A stretch of DNA of 6,298 nt from assembly GCA_964556545.1 (NCBI GenBank), contig CAZKWE010000019.1, positions 1-6,298 on the forward strand. Direction: 5' to 3'. The notes under the pieces were generated by a model. That model ran no database searches, was not told the DNA's origin, and saw nothing but the letters and a program-made list of their open reading frames with translations. The stretch is from JALSKU01 sp964556545 (lineage in GTDB: Bacteria; Campylobacterota; Campylobacteria; Campylobacterales; JALSKU01). Of this stretch, positions 6,121-6,298 are shown piece by piece. The position numbers and the translations under genes are program-made. The first letter of the stretch is position 1. Each line of letters starts with the position of its first letter.

Positions 6121-6298
6121 ATGACTCAAGAAAATAAAGATTCTGTTGCACTTTTTAACAAAGGAGTGACGGACACTATCTCCGAAGGAGGCCTTGGCAC
6201 AGGCAAACCTCCTTCAACTTCGGGACAAAACGGTATCAAATTATACTTTTTTTTCAGTTTATCTATATCTTTTATCTTGTTATTACTGCCGTTATATT
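6121..6298 (+). CDS. Start of a membrane protein of unknown function (partial)
   Basis: The ATG at 6121 follows GAGGAA (6112-6117), a good ribosome binding site, and the frame is open for 59 codons to the window edge. Residues 1-38 are hydrophilic with a Gly/Ser/Pro-rich stretch (SEGGLGTGKPPSTSGQNG at 21-38). From residue 40 a long hydrophobic run (LYFFFSLSISFILLLLPLY) looks like a first transmembrane segment, with a cytoplasmic N-terminus likely. There is not enough sequence to name a family. A polysaccharide assembly or export protein would suit a lyase neighbour, but that is only a guess. An 8-bp inverted repeat lies inside codons 22-32. Confidence 0.55.
   Translation, partial: MTQENKDSVALFNKGVTDTISEGGLGTGKPPSTSGQNGIKLYFFFSLSISFILLLLPLY
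6184..6215 (+). other. Strong inverted repeat inside the 5' coding region of the membrane protein gene
   Basis: GAAGGAGG (6184-6191) and CCTCCTTC (6208-6215) pair perfectly over 8 bp around a 16-base loop, inside which GCC (6191-6193 region) and GGC could pair further. CCGAAG (6182-6187) and CTTCGG (6218-6223) offer a competing stem. This GC-rich island stands out in AT-rich surroundings. The left arm is also Shine-Dalgarno-like. Confidence 0.55.

Noticed and set aside
1..6298. CRISPR array, tRNA or rRNA gene
   Set aside because: No regularly spaced repeats and no cloverleaf or rRNA-like GC-rich conserved stretches were seen on either strand.

Overview
The DNA is AT-rich and bacterial. The best guess at a source is Campylobacterota (Sulfurimonas/Sulfurovum-like relatives). 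That rests on codon use and on a short secreted module (GW(N/Q)L(V/I)G ... VW.Y....W ... GFWI) that I associate with that group; no marker gene in the window settles it. The region looks like an accessory segment under decay: it holds the end of one insertion sequence, a relic of a REP-associated (Y1/RAYT-type) transposase, a pair of diverged direct repeats and a large broken gene.

Layout. 1-143: 3' end of an insertion sequence (transposase C-terminus plus terminal sequence), probably IS256/Mutator type. 144-388: no convincing gene; a short open frame (134-289) may be the tail of a gene hit by the insertion sequence, followed by a terminator hairpin serving the minus strand. 389-3203, minus strand: one large secreted modular protein gene, now in pieces. 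Order of modules: signal peptide, two GW-type modules, a linker domain, a dockerin-like pair of calcium-binding repeats, an Ig-like domain, a long region of unknown fold, a carboxypeptidase-regulatory-like beta domain and an acidic tail. A frameshift between the two dockerin repeats (within 2229-2263) and an in-frame TAG (2102-2104) inside the Ig-like domain split it into a 324-codon front part and a back part of about 570 codons. 3204-3574: divergent intergenic region with candidate promoters for both sides, repeat copy A and the transposase relic. 3575-6010, plus strand: an intact secreted heparinase II/III-like polysaccharide lyase of 811 residues that carries one copy of the same GW-type module at its N-terminus. 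6018-6090: repeat copy B. 6121-end: start of a membrane protein gene of unknown function, with a strong hairpin inside its first 35 codons.

How it may fit together (inference): two divergently transcribed secreted proteins share the GW-type module, so the module may target both to the same surface or partner, with the lyase acting on an acidic or uronic-acid polysaccharide and the dockerin protein acting as an adhesion or scaffold component. The dockerin gene appears to be degenerating while the lyase gene is kept.
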